This document shows, piece after piece, positions 33,582 through 44,065 of a stretch of DNA of 64,000 nucleotides. Numbering within the stretch: the stretch's first letter is position 1; each line of letters starts with the position of its first letter. This stretch comes from Deltaproteobacteria bacterium. GTDB lineage: Bacteria > UBA10199 > JADFYH01. The DNA lies in contig JADFYH010000008.1 in assembly GCA_015233135.1 (NCBI GenBank), positions 29,723 to 93,722 on the forward strand, written 5' to 3'. The translations under genes were made by a program, and so were the position numbers. A model generated the notes under the pieces. The model ran no database searches and had not been told where the DNA came from. It saw only the letters and a program-made list of their open reading frames with translations.

Positions 33582-34916
33582 ATGAATCTTCAAAACAAAA
33601 CCATCCTTGTCCTCGGCCTAGGCGCCACCGGTCTCGCGGTCTGCGAATTCGTGAGCAAGCGGGGTGCAGTCGTTATTGGTGTAGATGATTCCCCCTTGGA
33701 AAGGCTTTCCGAAAAAGCGCAAAGTTTTTTTTCTAATCATTTGTTTTCTAATACTGAAGATGAAACCCTTCTGGAAAATAAGATTGATCTGATTATTACC
33801 AGTCCGGGTGTTCCCTTGTTTCATCCTTTGCTTAGCGAAGCGAAGGAAAGAAAAATTCCTATCACCGGCGAACTGGAATTTGCTTCGCATTTTACGTCGG
33901 CTCCCGTGATTGCCGTCACGGGCACCAATGGTAAATCCACCACCACTGAACTCGTCGGCGCCATGCTGAAAAATGCAGGGAAGCAAGTAATGGTAGGCGG
34001 AAACCTGGGTGAACCCTGGCTTTCCCTCATTCAAAAAAATGATCAACCTGATTTTTTTGTGTTGGAAGTGAGCAGTTTTCAACTCGAAACCGTGGAACAC
34101 TTCCATGCCCACATCGCTGCGCTCTTGAATATCACAGACGATCACTTCGAGAGGCATCAGCACATGAGGGGCTACATCGATGCCAAGGCCCGGATCTGTC
34201 TCAACCAAAACGAAACGGATTTTTTTGTCTACAACTCGGGCGATATTCACGTGTTGGAAATGCTTGAATCGGTGCAGGCGAAAACGATTCCCTTCAGTTC
34301 CACTCAGAAAGTGGAAGGGGTTTATTGGAAAAGTGAGTCCGTGATTTGTTCGAGGGAGAGGGGAAGTTACTACGATTTGTCGAAGGCAACATTGGAAGGT
34401 CTGCACAATATCGAGAATATGATGGCGGCGATTGCGATGGCAGAGCTGGCGGGGGTGCCGGCTTCCCTCATCCAAAAAACTTTGGAAAATTTCAAGGCTC
34501 TGCCTCATCGTTTGGAATGGGTGCGAGAAGTTCAAGGCGTAAATTATTATGACGATTCGAAAGGTACCAATGTTGGCGCGGTGGCCATGTCGGTAGCCAG
34601 TTTCGATAAACCGGTGATCCTTATCCTCGGTGGCAAAGACAAGGGTGGCGATTACGGCATTTTGAAAGGTCTGCTTAGAAATAAAGTAAAGGCTTTGGTG
34701 TTGATTGGTGAAGCGAAAGAAATAATTCGTGCCTGCTTTGAAGGTCTGCTTCCCATTTTAGACGCCACCAGCATGGAAGATGCAGTTTATACCTGCTCCA
34801 GCCTTGCGGCAAAAGACGATGTGGTTTTGCTTTCCCCCGCTTGTTCCAGCTTCGATATGTTTAAAGATTATAAGCATCGGGGGGATGAATTTCAAAAGTG
34901 GGTGAAGAAATTATGA
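33582..34916 (+). CDS. murD: UDP-MurNAc-L-alanine--D-glutamate ligase MurD
   Basis: The 444-residue cytoplasmic ligase has a Rossmann-like start (TILVLGLGATGLAVCEFVSK), ATP loop VIAVTGTNGKSTTTELVG, the NITDDHFERH segment and C-terminal NYYDDSKGTNVGAV and LLSPACSSFDMFKDYKHRGD. It lies six bases after mraY, and its stop overlaps ftsW by four bases (ATGA). Confidence 0.96.
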   Translation: MNLQNKTILVLGLGATGLAVCEFVSKRGAVVIGVDDSPLERLSEKAQSFFSNHLFSNTEDETLLENKIDLIITSPGVPLFHPLLSEAKERKIPITGELEFASHFTSAPVIAVTGTNGKSTTTELVGAMLKNAGKQVMVGGNLGEPWLSLIQKNDQPDFFVLEVSSFQLETVEHFHAHIAALLNITDDHFERHQHMRGYIDAKARICLNQNETDFFVYNSGDIHVLEMLESVQAKTIPFSSTQKVEGVYWKSESVICSRERGSYYDLSKATLEGLHNIENMMAAIAMAELAGVPASLIQKTLENFKALPHRLEWVREVQGVNYYDDSKGTNVGAVAMSVASFDKPVILILGGKDKGGDYGILKGLLRNKVKALVLIGEAKEIIRACFEGLLPILDATSMEDAVYTCSSLAAKDDVVLLSPACSSFDMFKDYKHRGDEFQKWVKKL

Positions 34917-36025
34917 CAAACAGAAAACCCGACTACTGGTTACTCACCTCCACCATTTTGCTCATCCTCATTGGGGCCATGATGGTCTATTCTGCCTCGG
35001 CCATCTTTGCCTTGGAAAAATACCACGATCCCTTTTATTTCTTTAAAAAAGAAATTCTGTTTTGCACGCTGGGTTTTCTGCTGCTCTTTATCACTCAGCG
35101 TGTCGATTACCACAGATACTGGAAATTGGTTTATCCGCTGATGTTTATCACAGCATTTTTTTGCATACTGGTGGCTATTCCAGGCATCGGAGTAAAAGTG
35201 GGTGGGGCGCGGCGTTGGATTTCAGTCTTGGGTTTTACCTTCCAGCCTTCGGAGATGGTAAAAATCGCGCTCATCCTTTTTATGGCTTATTCTCTGACTA
35301 AAAAACGTGAAAAAATGGAGAACTTTAGCATCGGGGTGCTGCCTCATATTATCGTGGCCGGTGGAATGATGGCACTCATCGTGTTGCAAAAAGATTTGGG
35401 CACGGTGGTGACTTTGGCTTTTGTGATGATGGTGCTCTTGTATGTCGGAGGAACCAAAGTTTCCTATTTAGCGGGGGCTATCCTCTTGTTCTTGATTGCC
35501 TTCGTCATCCTCATCATGGTTGAGCCCTATCGCATGATGCGATTTCTAGCTTATCTGGATCCCTGGAAACATTTAGCAGATACTGGTTTCCAGGTTATTC
35601 AATCTTTTATGGGATTTAATCAGGGAGGAATTTGGGGTGCGGGTTTGGGTCAGGGGAGGCAAAAATTATTTTATCTACCGGCGGCGCATACCGATTTTAT
35701 TTTATCAGTGGTGGGCGAAGAGTTGGGTCTTTTTGGAGTTCTCACTATTTTAGCCTTGTTTGCCATCCTCATTATCCGCGGCTTTCGAGCCTCCATTTGT
35801 GCCCCCGATTTATTTGGCACTTACCTGGCTTTGGGCATTACGGCCTTGTTTGTGGTGCAATCCTTTATCAATTTTGGTGTAGTGATGGGCTTGCTTCCTA
35901 CCAAAGGCCTGCCGCTTCCTTTCATCAGTTATGGGGGTACTTCCATTCTGGTGATGTCGGTCTGTGTGGGGGTGCTTCTGAACGTGTCTTCTCAGGCCGG
36001 CACTGGGTTAAGTGGGAAGGGATGA
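34913..36025 (+). CDS. ftsW: SEDS-family peptidoglycan polymerase FtsW
   Basis: The 370-residue polytopic protein (about ten membrane segments) polymerises lipid II at the septum with FtsI. It has MMVYSASAIFAL, GGARRWISVLGFTFQPSEMVK, GTVVTLAFVMM, GAGLGQGRQKLFYLPAAHTD, SVVGEELG and the end PLPFISYGGTSILVMS. ATG 34913 overlaps the murD stop. Location after murD suggests FtsW rather than RodA. The cluster stops here: murG, murC and murB do not follow, and atpC converges 21 bases downstream. Confidence 0.95.
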   Translation: MTNRKPDYWLLTSTILLILIGAMMVYSASAIFALEKYHDPFYFFKKEILFCTLGFLLLFITQRVDYHRYWKLVYPLMFITAFFCILVAIPGIGVKVGGARRWISVLGFTFQPSEMVKIALILFMAYSLTKKREKMENFSIGVLPHIIVAGGMMALIVLQKDLGTVVTLAFVMMVLLYVGGTKVSYLAGAILLFLIAFVILIMVEPYRMMRFLAYLDPWKHLADTGFQVIQSFMGFNQGGIWGAGLGQGRQKLFYLPAAHTDFILSVVGEELGLFGVLTILALFAILIIRGFRASICAPDLFGTYLALGITALFVVQSFINFGVVMGLLPTKGLPLPFISYGGTSILVMSVCVGVLLNVSSQAGTGLSGKG

Positions 36026-36046
36026 TTTTTAGATTGTGTCTTCAGG

Positions 36047-36298
36047 TTATTTCAACTCGGCCAACCCCTCACACAATACCAAAACTTTTTCTTGGCTGAT
36101 ATCAGCAATTCCACTGCTGATACTATATTGATGGGTTTGTCCTTTGGACTGAATCTGCAGATTCCCTTCTACCAAATTAGTAATGAGTTGAGCGTGCCCA
36201 GGCAGTACCTGGGTTTCTCCCCAGTAAGCAGGAAGCGTGACGGAGTCTACTTCTTGCGAAGGAATATTTTCAGAGGGGGTAGAGATTTCGAGTTGCAT
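36047..36298 (-). CDS. atpC: ATP synthase epsilon subunit, short form without the C-terminal domain
   Basis: The 83-residue product matches only the N-terminal beta-sandwich of epsilon (MQLEISTPSENIPSQEVDSV, PAYWGETQVLPGHAQLI, SGIADISQEKVLVLCEG). Most epsilon subunits have about 135 residues with a C-terminal helical hairpin that inhibits the enzyme. The frame ends with a clear stop and nothing resembling the hairpin follows, so it is a short form, as known in Bacteroidetes and Chlorobi. It is the last gene of the operon and converges with ftsW. Confidence 0.85.
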   Translation of the reverse strand: MQLEISTPSENIPSQEVDSVTLPAYWGETQVLPGHAQLITNLVEGNLQIQSKGQTHQYSISSGIADISQEKVLVLCEGLAELK

Positions 36299-36355
36299 GG
36301 ATAAATAATTTCTTAAAAATTAATCTGAATTGCAGTGATATTGGAGCCCAAATAT

Positions 36356-36394
36356 CACCCTCTCCCTAACCCTCTCCCGTCAAGGGAGAGGGGA
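36356..36394. repeat. Dispersed repeat between atpD and atpC
   Basis: CACCCTCTCCCTAACCCTCT followed by CCCGTCAAGGGAGAGGGGA, a single arm of the family, within the operon. Confidence 0.7.
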
Positions 36395-36403
36395 GAAAAA
36401 TAA

Positions 36404-37837
<1,434 letters not shown>

Positions 37838-37850
37838 TCAATCGTTGAAT

Positions 37851-37962
37851 TCCCCCTCTTAAGCTAAGACGGGGAAATTGTGTGAACAATTTCGGGGGCG
37901 TTATGTCATTTGGATGCAAAGTGAGCATAACCCCTCCTACCTCCCCTTAGCTTAAGGGGAGG
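37851..37962. repeat. Paired palindromic element (MITE-like) between atpG and atpD
   Basis: Same design as 12274-12369: TCCCCCTCTTAAGCTAAGAC on the left and CTCCCCTTAGCTTAAGGGGA on the right, around GTTATG, a 20-base core (TTTGGATGCAAAG) and CATAAC. This copy also holds an extra small hairpin, AAATTG/CAATTT (37875-37892), in its left arm. Confidence 0.8.
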
Positions 37963-37975
37963 ATATGGTATAAAT

Positions 37976-38848
37976 CTATTTTAACGATTCCGCACCATTC
38001 ACAATATCCATCAACTCTTTCGTGATGGCCGCTTGTCGGACACGGTTGTACTGCAAGGTGAGCAAGCCAATCATTTCTTTGGCATTGTTCGTTGCATTTT
38101 CCATCGCAGACATTCGGGCCCCCAGCTCTGAGGCCTGGGACTCCAGGAAGGCCAAATAAATTTCGGAGGCCAGGGCCTTTGGAAGCAAGGCGCTAAACAT
38201 TTCGTCTGGAGAGGGTTCAAAAATGACATCCTGTGAAAGTGTTTCTACAGACTCGGTTTGAGAAAGCTCCAAGGGAAGAATCTGACGAATCTGGACTTCC
38301 TGGGAAATGGCCGATTTAAAACTGTTAAAGGCCAAATAAAGAGAAGAAAATTCTCCCCTCAAATAAGATTCCAAAATTTCATGTGCCAACTTCAGCGCAT
38401 CTTCGTACAAGGGCTTCTCGCCTAAACCTGCCAACTCCTGATCGATGCCCACTTTTTTGGCACGGAAAAAATCTCTTCCTTTGCGCCCTACCACTCGAAG
38501 ACTGACACGGGAATAGTGTTTCAAATCAAGACTAATATATGAATGCACTTTTCGAAGCAGGTTAGAATTGAAGCCTCCGCACAAGCCCTTGTCAGAACTA
38601 ATTACCACCACATTGACTGATTTTTGTTGCTGCTCAGGAATATTAAAAAAGGGATGCGATTCCCTTGAAACATTGGCACTCACTTTGAGCAACAAGCGAC
38701 TCAGATGCCTCCCATAAGGACGAGCCTTGTACAAGGCGGTCTGCGCCCGACGCAACTTCGCCGCAGCAACCATTTTCATGGCCTTGGTAATTTTTTGAGT
38801 GTTCTTCACACTCGAAATGCGTTTGCGTATGATTTTTAGTGTAGCCAT
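37976..38848 (-). CDS. atpG: ATP synthase F1 gamma subunit
   Basis: The 290-residue central shaft has terminal coiled helices: ATLKIIRKRISSVKNTQKIT at the N-terminus, SDKGLCGGFNSNLLRKV in the domain, and ENATNNAKEMIGLLTLQYNR with AAITKELMDIVNGAESL at the C-terminus. Rotation of gamma couples proton flow to ATP synthesis. It lies between two repeats within the operon. Confidence 0.97.
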   Translation of the reverse strand: MATLKIIRKRISSVKNTQKITKAMKMVAAAKLRRAQTALYKARPYGRHLSRLLLKVSANVSRESHPFFNIPEQQQKSVNVVVISSDKGLCGGFNSNLLRKVHSYISLDLKHYSRVSLRVVGRKGRDFFRAKKVGIDQELAGLGEKPLYEDALKLAHEILESYLRGEFSSLYLAFNSFKSAISQEVQIRQILPLELSQTESVETLSQDVIFEPSPDEMFSALLPKALASEIYLAFLESQASELGARMSAMENATNNAKEMIGLLTLQYNRVRQAAITKELMDIVNGAESLK

Positions 38849-38870
38849 CCGATAAACACCATCGAAAATT

Positions 38871-38966
38871 CCCCCTCTTAAGCTAAGAGGGGGTTAGGGG
38901 GCGTTATGGTCACTTTGATACAAATTGACATAACTCCTCCCGACCTCCTCTTACCTTAAGAGGAGG
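38871..38966. repeat. Paired palindromic element (MITE-like) between atpA and atpG
   Basis: CCCCCTCTTAAGCTAAGAGG on the left and CCTCCTCTTACCTTAAGAGG on the right, around GTTATG, a 20-base core (CTTTGATACAAATTG) and CATAAC, as in the other two copies. Confidence 0.8.
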
Positions 38967-38983
38967 AGTTTAGGAAAAAAACT

Positions 38984-40507
<1,524 letters not shown>

Positions 40508-41059
40508 TTAGTGAATGGGAGCCTCCATCATTTGATGTTTCAATTTTTCAAGCGAGTTTTTCAAACTTCCGTCAAACACCACATCCTTCACCCGAATCAG
40601 CACGCCCCCCAAGAGTGAGGCATCCTTCTTTTTTTGAAGAATGATCTGTTTCAGTAAGATCTTTTGCAGGGTTTCTTTCAGACGGGTTTCTTCTGCGGAG
40701 CTTAAATCATAAGGCGAAGAGATCTCCACCCGAACACGGGCTTGTACTTCGTCCGCTTGATCTTGATAAGAAAGCAGGATTTCCGGCAAAAGACGAATGC
40801 GTTCGCGATCGATCAGTAATTTGAAAAAATGCAGTACTTCTTTGGAAAGAGAAAATTGGGGAACAATCTTTTCTAAAATCTGTTTTCGGACTGAAGGCTC
40901 AAAAGCGGGGTCCAAAAAAACGGTTTTTAAATCAGTGGATTTTTTTAAAGCCACCTCCAGGGTGGAAATTTCATTATAAAAAGCATCCACCTTGCCTTGA
41001 GTCTGGGCAATTTCAAGCAATGCTTTAGCATAACGCCGGGCGATTGAACCTTCGTTCAT
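40508..41059 (-). CDS. atpH: ATP synthase delta subunit
   Basis: The 183-residue subunit links the peripheral stalk to the top of F1. It has the N-terminal helical domain MNEGSIARRYAKALLEIAQT and the C-terminal ARVRVEISSPYDLSSAEETR with SLLGGVLIRVKDVVFDGSLK, the OSCP/delta signature. ATG 41059 overlaps the atpF stop by four bases. Confidence 0.95.
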   Translation of the reverse strand: MNEGSIARRYAKALLEIAQTQGKVDAFYNEISTLEVALKKSTDLKTVFLDPAFEPSVRKQILEKIVPQFSLSKEVLHFFKLLIDRERIRLLPEILLSYQDQADEVQARVRVEISSPYDLSSAEETRLKETLQKILLKQIILQKKKDASLLGGVLIRVKDVVFDGSLKNSLEKLKHQMMEAPIH

Positions 41060-41625
41060 TTGAAAACCTCCAGGCGTTCCAAGTTGTTTTCGAAAAGACG
41101 AGCTTGATCTTGGGCATTAAATTGTTTTTTCACTACCTTGCTAGCCCCAGCGAGCACTGAGTTTACCGATTCTTCCCTCAAAAATTCCTTCACGCGCAAC
41201 AATTCTTGATCTGCCAGCCGACTAGACATTTCTTGGATGGACTTTGCATTGGCCTTCGATTCTTCAATCAACTTTTTTCGGGCTAGCTCGCCCTGTTGCT
41301 TGAAGTTTGCCTTGAGCTCCAACACTTCTTTTTCTATATTTTGGAGGCGGTTTTCTTGTTGTTGGTAGCGAGTAAGTACTTCCTGCTTTTCATGTGCTGC
41401 CTGATCCAGCGAGGCGGCAATTTCTTTGGAGCGGGTCAGAAAAAAATCCTTAATGGGTTTTTTGGCGGCAAGAAAAAGAATAAAAAAGAGGATGAAAAAA
41501 TTGATGTAAGGGAAAAGGACTTCCTTGTAATAATTCACGTGTCCACCATGGGCTTCTTCGGAAGCCCACAACAGGGCCGGAGCCAGAAACATCAACAGCA
41601 AAAATGTAAACGTTTTTTTATTCAT
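41056..41625 (-). CDS. atpF: ATP synthase b subunit with an N-terminal leader
   Basis: The peripheral stalk subunit of about 189 residues begins with MNKKTFTFLLLMFLAPALLW, a signal-like leader, followed by a second membrane segment (YINFFILFFILFLAAKKPIK) and a long charged coiled coil. Such leaders occur in deltaproteobacterial b subunits. GTG 41646, in frame, with AAGGG upstream, is an alternative start. It pairs with the upstream b' subunit. Confidence 0.88.
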   Translation of the reverse strand: MNKKTFTFLLLMFLAPALLWASEEAHGGHVNYYKEVLFPYINFFILFFILFLAAKKPIKDFFLTRSKEIAASLDQAAHEKQEVLTRYQQQENRLQNIEKEVLELKANFKQQGELARKKLIEESKANAKSIQEMSSRLADQELLRVKEFLREESVNSVLAGASKVVKKQFNAQDQARLFENNLERLEVFK

Positions 41626-41663
41626 GATTGCTAAATTGTCATTCACTTACCCTTGTTCGGAAA

Positions 41664-41701
41664 TCCCCTCTCCCTTGAGGGGAGAGGGTTAGGGAGGGGG
41701 G
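41664..41701. repeat. Dispersed repeat between the b' and b genes
   Basis: TCCCCTCTCCCTTGAGGGGA followed by GAGGGTTAGGGAGGGGGG, a single arm of the family, inside the operon. Confidence 0.7.
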
Positions 41702-41729
41702 AACATCAAAAAAATCGCTCAATTTAAAT

Positions 41730-42158
41730 CTACACACTTCTTCCCAATACTTGTTCCGCCAACTGTTTGCCCAAAACCGGTAAATTGGCCTTTAGCCAAT
41801 CCTTCCCTTTAACTTCTTCTTGCTGAATCTCCTGCTCGAGTTTCCTTAGATTTTGATCTGCCTGCAAGCGGGCTTCACTCAAGATTTTGGAGGCTTCTTC
41901 TTCACCCGATTTTTTCAATCCGTCCTTTATGACAAGGCCTTCTCGTTTCGCTTCCTCCATCTTTTTTTCATAAAGCCTTGATTTCTCTTCCGCTTGTCTC
42001 TTAAGCTTCTCCACTTCGTCTCGCTCGCCGGAAGTCCCCTTACGGCGGGCTTCAATCACCTTTAAAATAGGCTGAAAAAGAAGAATATTGAGCAAAAAGA
42101 ACAGGCTCAAGAAAATAAGAAGCTGGTAATAAAAGGTGATATCGACTTTGAGTTCCAT
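41730..42158 (-). CDS. atpF': ATP synthase b' subunit
   Basis: The 142-residue protein has one membrane segment at the N-terminus (ITFYYQLLIFLSLFFLLNIL), the LFQPILKVIEARRKGT junction and a charged coiled coil, the b-type stalk pattern. It is the first gene of the operon on the minus strand. Having two b-type genes (b and b') and the a and c genes elsewhere is as in Geobacter-like deltaproteobacteria. A TTGACA lies about 65 bases upstream (42229-42224), with a weak -10 box. Confidence 0.88.
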   Translation of the reverse strand: MELKVDITFYYQLLIFLSLFFLLNILLFQPILKVIEARRKGTSGERDEVEKLKRQAEEKSRLYEKKMEEAKREGLVIKDGLKKSGEEEASKILSEARLQADQNLRKLEQEIQQEEVKGKDWLKANLPVLGKQLAEQVLGRSV

Positions 42159-42260
42159 TAGAGTGCCTCAAGGTGCAACAGGAGTTCGAAACGCGCGAGT
42201 GGGTATCATGTGATTTTTTAAGTTGTCAAGGCAATATCTGAAGAAGCACAATGGCGAACA

Positions 42261-43043
42261 ATGACTCATAAATTTAGGCCAGGAATTTCACAACCCATCC
42301 GTCACATTATTTTTAAAAATAGTCGTAAAGGTATTCTTCTCCTGCACGGGTTTACAGCAACCCCCGAATGTTTTCAGTTTTTAGCCCAAAAATTATCCGA
42401 TCAAAAATTGAGTGTTTATGCGCCCATACTGGCAGGCCACGGAACCAAGGCAGAAGATCTTGAAAAAACAAAGTGGGGCGACTGGTATGAAACCGCCAAA
42501 AATTCGCTGAAAGAACTTCAAGGCTACTGCGATTCAGTCTCGGTATTGGGACTTTCGATGGGAGGCTTGCTCGCTTTGCATTTAGCCCATGAACACCCCG
42601 AGATAAAAAGCGTCTCCTTGCTGGCTACCCCTCTTTTTCTAGATGGATTTCTTCTCCGCTATCTCTTTCCACTCATCTGGAAAACGCCGCTCAAATACCT
42701 CTACCGTTATCAACGCAAATATGTAGCCTCCATCAAAGACCCCAGCGCCCAACGGAAATATCAGACTTACGAAAAAATCCCTGTAGCCTCGGTGGCCAAT
42801 CTGCTGGATTTACAGAAAAAGGTTAGGCAAGAACTTTACGGGATTAAACAACCTACCTTTATCGCCCATGCCTTGGACGATTCCACCGTTCCCTATGCCA
42901 ACATGGATTACATTGCCTCCTGTATCGGATCAAAAATCGTTGAGACCCTCACCTTAAAAAAATCCAACCATATTATTACGGTAGATTACGATAAAGAAGA
43001 GGTGGCAAAACGGGTGCTAAGATTTTTGAAGAGATTTTTTTAG
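42261..43043 (+). CDS. Alpha/beta hydrolase, carboxylesterase-like
   Basis: The 260-residue protein has the oxyanion turn LLLHGFTATPECF (28-40), nucleophile Ser99 in GLSMGG (97-102), acid Asp in AHALDDSTVPY and His in KKSNHIITVDYD, the layout of Est30/YvaK-type carboxylesterases and monoacylglycerol lipases. The substrate is unknown and no signal peptide is seen. It converges with the tRNA gene six bases downstream. Confidence 0.88.
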   Translation: MTHKFRPGISQPIRHIIFKNSRKGILLLHGFTATPECFQFLAQKLSDQKLSVYAPILAGHGTKAEDLEKTKWGDWYETAKNSLKELQGYCDSVSVLGLSMGGLLALHLAHEHPEIKSVSLLATPLFLDGFLLRYLFPLIWKTPLKYLYRYQRKYVASIKDPSAQRKYQTYEKIPVASVANLLDLQKKVRQELYGIKQPTFIAHALDDSTVPYANMDYIASCIGSKIVETLTLKKSNHIITVDYDKEEVAKRVLRFLKRFF

Positions 43044-43048
43044 AAAAA

Positions 43049-43121
43049 TGGAGCAGATGGGGATCGAACCCACGACCTCTACGTTGCGAACGTAGCGCTC
43101 TCCCAACTGAGCTACTGCCCC
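43049..43121 (-). tRNA. tRNA-Ala (anticodon CGC)
   Basis: The minus strand folds as a cloverleaf: acceptor GGGGCAG with CTGCTCC and discriminator A, D loop AGCTCAGTTGGGAGAGC, anticodon stem CTACG/CGTAG around TTCGCAA, and T loop GGTTCGATCC. The third acceptor pair is G-T (G3:U70), the identity element for alanyl-tRNA synthetase. CCA is not encoded. It reads GCG codons and begins five bases after the stop of the upstream gene on the same strand. Confidence 0.97.
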
Positions 43122-43126
43122 AAGTT

Positions 43127-43414
43127 TTATCGTCTTTTACGATTACGATCTTGACCCCGCCCCTTAGGCCTTTCCCGGTTACGCGGAAGGCTAGGCCTGG
43201 CTTTACTTTCTTTACTGGCAGGAGGCTTTTCAAGGCTTTCCCGTTGAAGTTGATTCCATTCTGAAAAACGAATCTCCCCTAATTTTTGTCGACACCGACA
43301 AAAGAAAATAATATCGCCAAAAGTGAAATTCATCAGACGTTGAGTCTCCCGAACGTTTTGACTTCTCCGACATTCTGGGCAACGCAGCTGTTGGTGCAGG
43401 CTTTTGAGCTTCAT
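43127..43414 (-). CDS. Small zinc-ribbon-like basic protein of unknown function
   Basis: The product of about 95 residues has an N-terminal four-cysteine set (CPEC near residue 12 and CRC near 40, a probable zinc ribbon) and a strongly basic Lys/Arg/Pro-rich tail (SLPRNRERPKGRGQDRNRKR). ATG 43414, with AGGA eight bases upstream, is preferred to ATG 43420. It ends five bases before tRNA-Ala on the same strand. Nucleic-acid binding is inferred from the ribbon and basic tail. Confidence 0.65.
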   Translation of the reverse strand: MKLKSLHQQLRCPECRRSQNVRETQRLMNFTFGDIIFFCRCRQKLGEIRFSEWNQLQRESLEKPPASKESKARPSLPRNRERPKGRGQDRNRKRR

Positions 43415-43528
43415 TTCCATTTTCCTAACTGAATATTCTATAAAAATGCAAGAAGAGGGATTAAATGATTTGCAGTTACTGGCAAGTCATTAGTTTAGAC
43501 GACGACTCCACTAGAAGAATTGGGTTAA

Positions 43529-43588
43529 AAAATAGATCGTGTGGTGGAAAAAGTAGAAGAGCACGAAGTGAAGATTAAGGAATTGTAG
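43529..43588 (+). other. Possible remnant of a coiled-coil gene
   Basis: Between two stop codons the frame reads KIDRVVEKVEEHEVKIKEL, a coiled-coil-like tail with no start codon, followed by a half repeat arm (TAGGGAGAGGGGG, 43590-43602). It may be the end of a decayed gene. Nothing else is seen in the 43421-43642 gap. Confidence 0.25.
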
Positions 43589-43642
43589 ATTAGGGAGAGG
43601 GGGTTTCATTTCAAAGAAATTGCGTAAGCTGAGTTAATAATT

Positions 43643-43954
43643 TTAAGAGGGGGCACAGGCAGAACATGGGCAGATTTTCCGCAGATGGTCGAAGGAGTAA
43701 ATCCCAGCATCGTGCCCATCATTGAAGCTCAGCTGTATCGCGTAGTGCCCCACTTTTTCGGCGTGCAGCAATTGAAGCGAAATCTTGGGCGCAGGCAGCT
43801 GCACCCCGCCATCTAGACTGCGTTCGCTTGCATTGCGACAAACCACGCAAGGGCAACGACGGCGGAGGTAGTTAATTTCATAGATACTCTTATGGCCGTC
43901 GGACCATTCGATATGGATATAGTTATTTTCTCTTTTTATGGATGTGGGTTGCAT
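43643..43954 (-). CDS. DUF971 domain protein
   Basis: The 103-residue protein matches DUF971 (the N-terminal domain of gamma-butyrobetaine hydroxylase): LHIEWSDGH-like IHIEWSDGHKSIYEINYLRR, CPCVVCRNASE, AIQLSFNDGHDAGIYSFDHL and CPCSAC. Free-standing bacterial members are found with iron-sulfur cluster genes (Mrp/ApbC) and may bind metal. ATG 43954 is preferred; a GTG at 43969 lies in a repeat. Confidence 0.85.
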   Translation of the reverse strand: MQPTSIKRENNYIHIEWSDGHKSIYEINYLRRRCPCVVCRNASERSLDGGVQLPAPKISLQLLHAEKVGHYAIQLSFNDGHDAGIYSFDHLRKICPCSACAPS

Positions 43955-43960
43955 AGATTC

Positions 43961-44061
43961 ATACCTCACCCCGGCCCTCTCCTACCTTAGGAGAGGGGGG
44001 ATAATTTATTTTTTTGTATTAGTTCCCTCTCCTAAGGTAGGAGAGGGTTAGGGTGAGGTAT
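43961..44061. repeat. Paired palindromic element between the DAHP synthase and DUF971 genes
   Basis: ATACCTCACCCCGGCCCTCT at the left end and GAGAGGGTTAGGGTGAGGTA toward the right end are inverted copies, each followed inward by CCTACCTTAGGAGAGG or its mirror, around an AT-rich core. Ends ATACCTCACCC/GGGTGAGGTAT are perfect for 11 bases. Confidence 0.8.
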
Positions 44062-44065
44062 TCCC

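Noticed and set aside
33618..34535. 305-codon open frame antisense to murD
   Set aside because: It lies entirely inside a confidently identified MurD gene and its sequence is His/Arg/Phe-rich without domain features.
36047..36060. Frameshift at the end of atpC hiding a full-length epsilon subunit
   Set aside because: The other frames after the stop show no epsilon C-terminal helices, and the downstream DNA is the end of ftsW.
42251..42260. Alternative ATG at 42251 for the hydrolase
   Set aside because: It is in another frame from the hydrolase and gives no sensible product.
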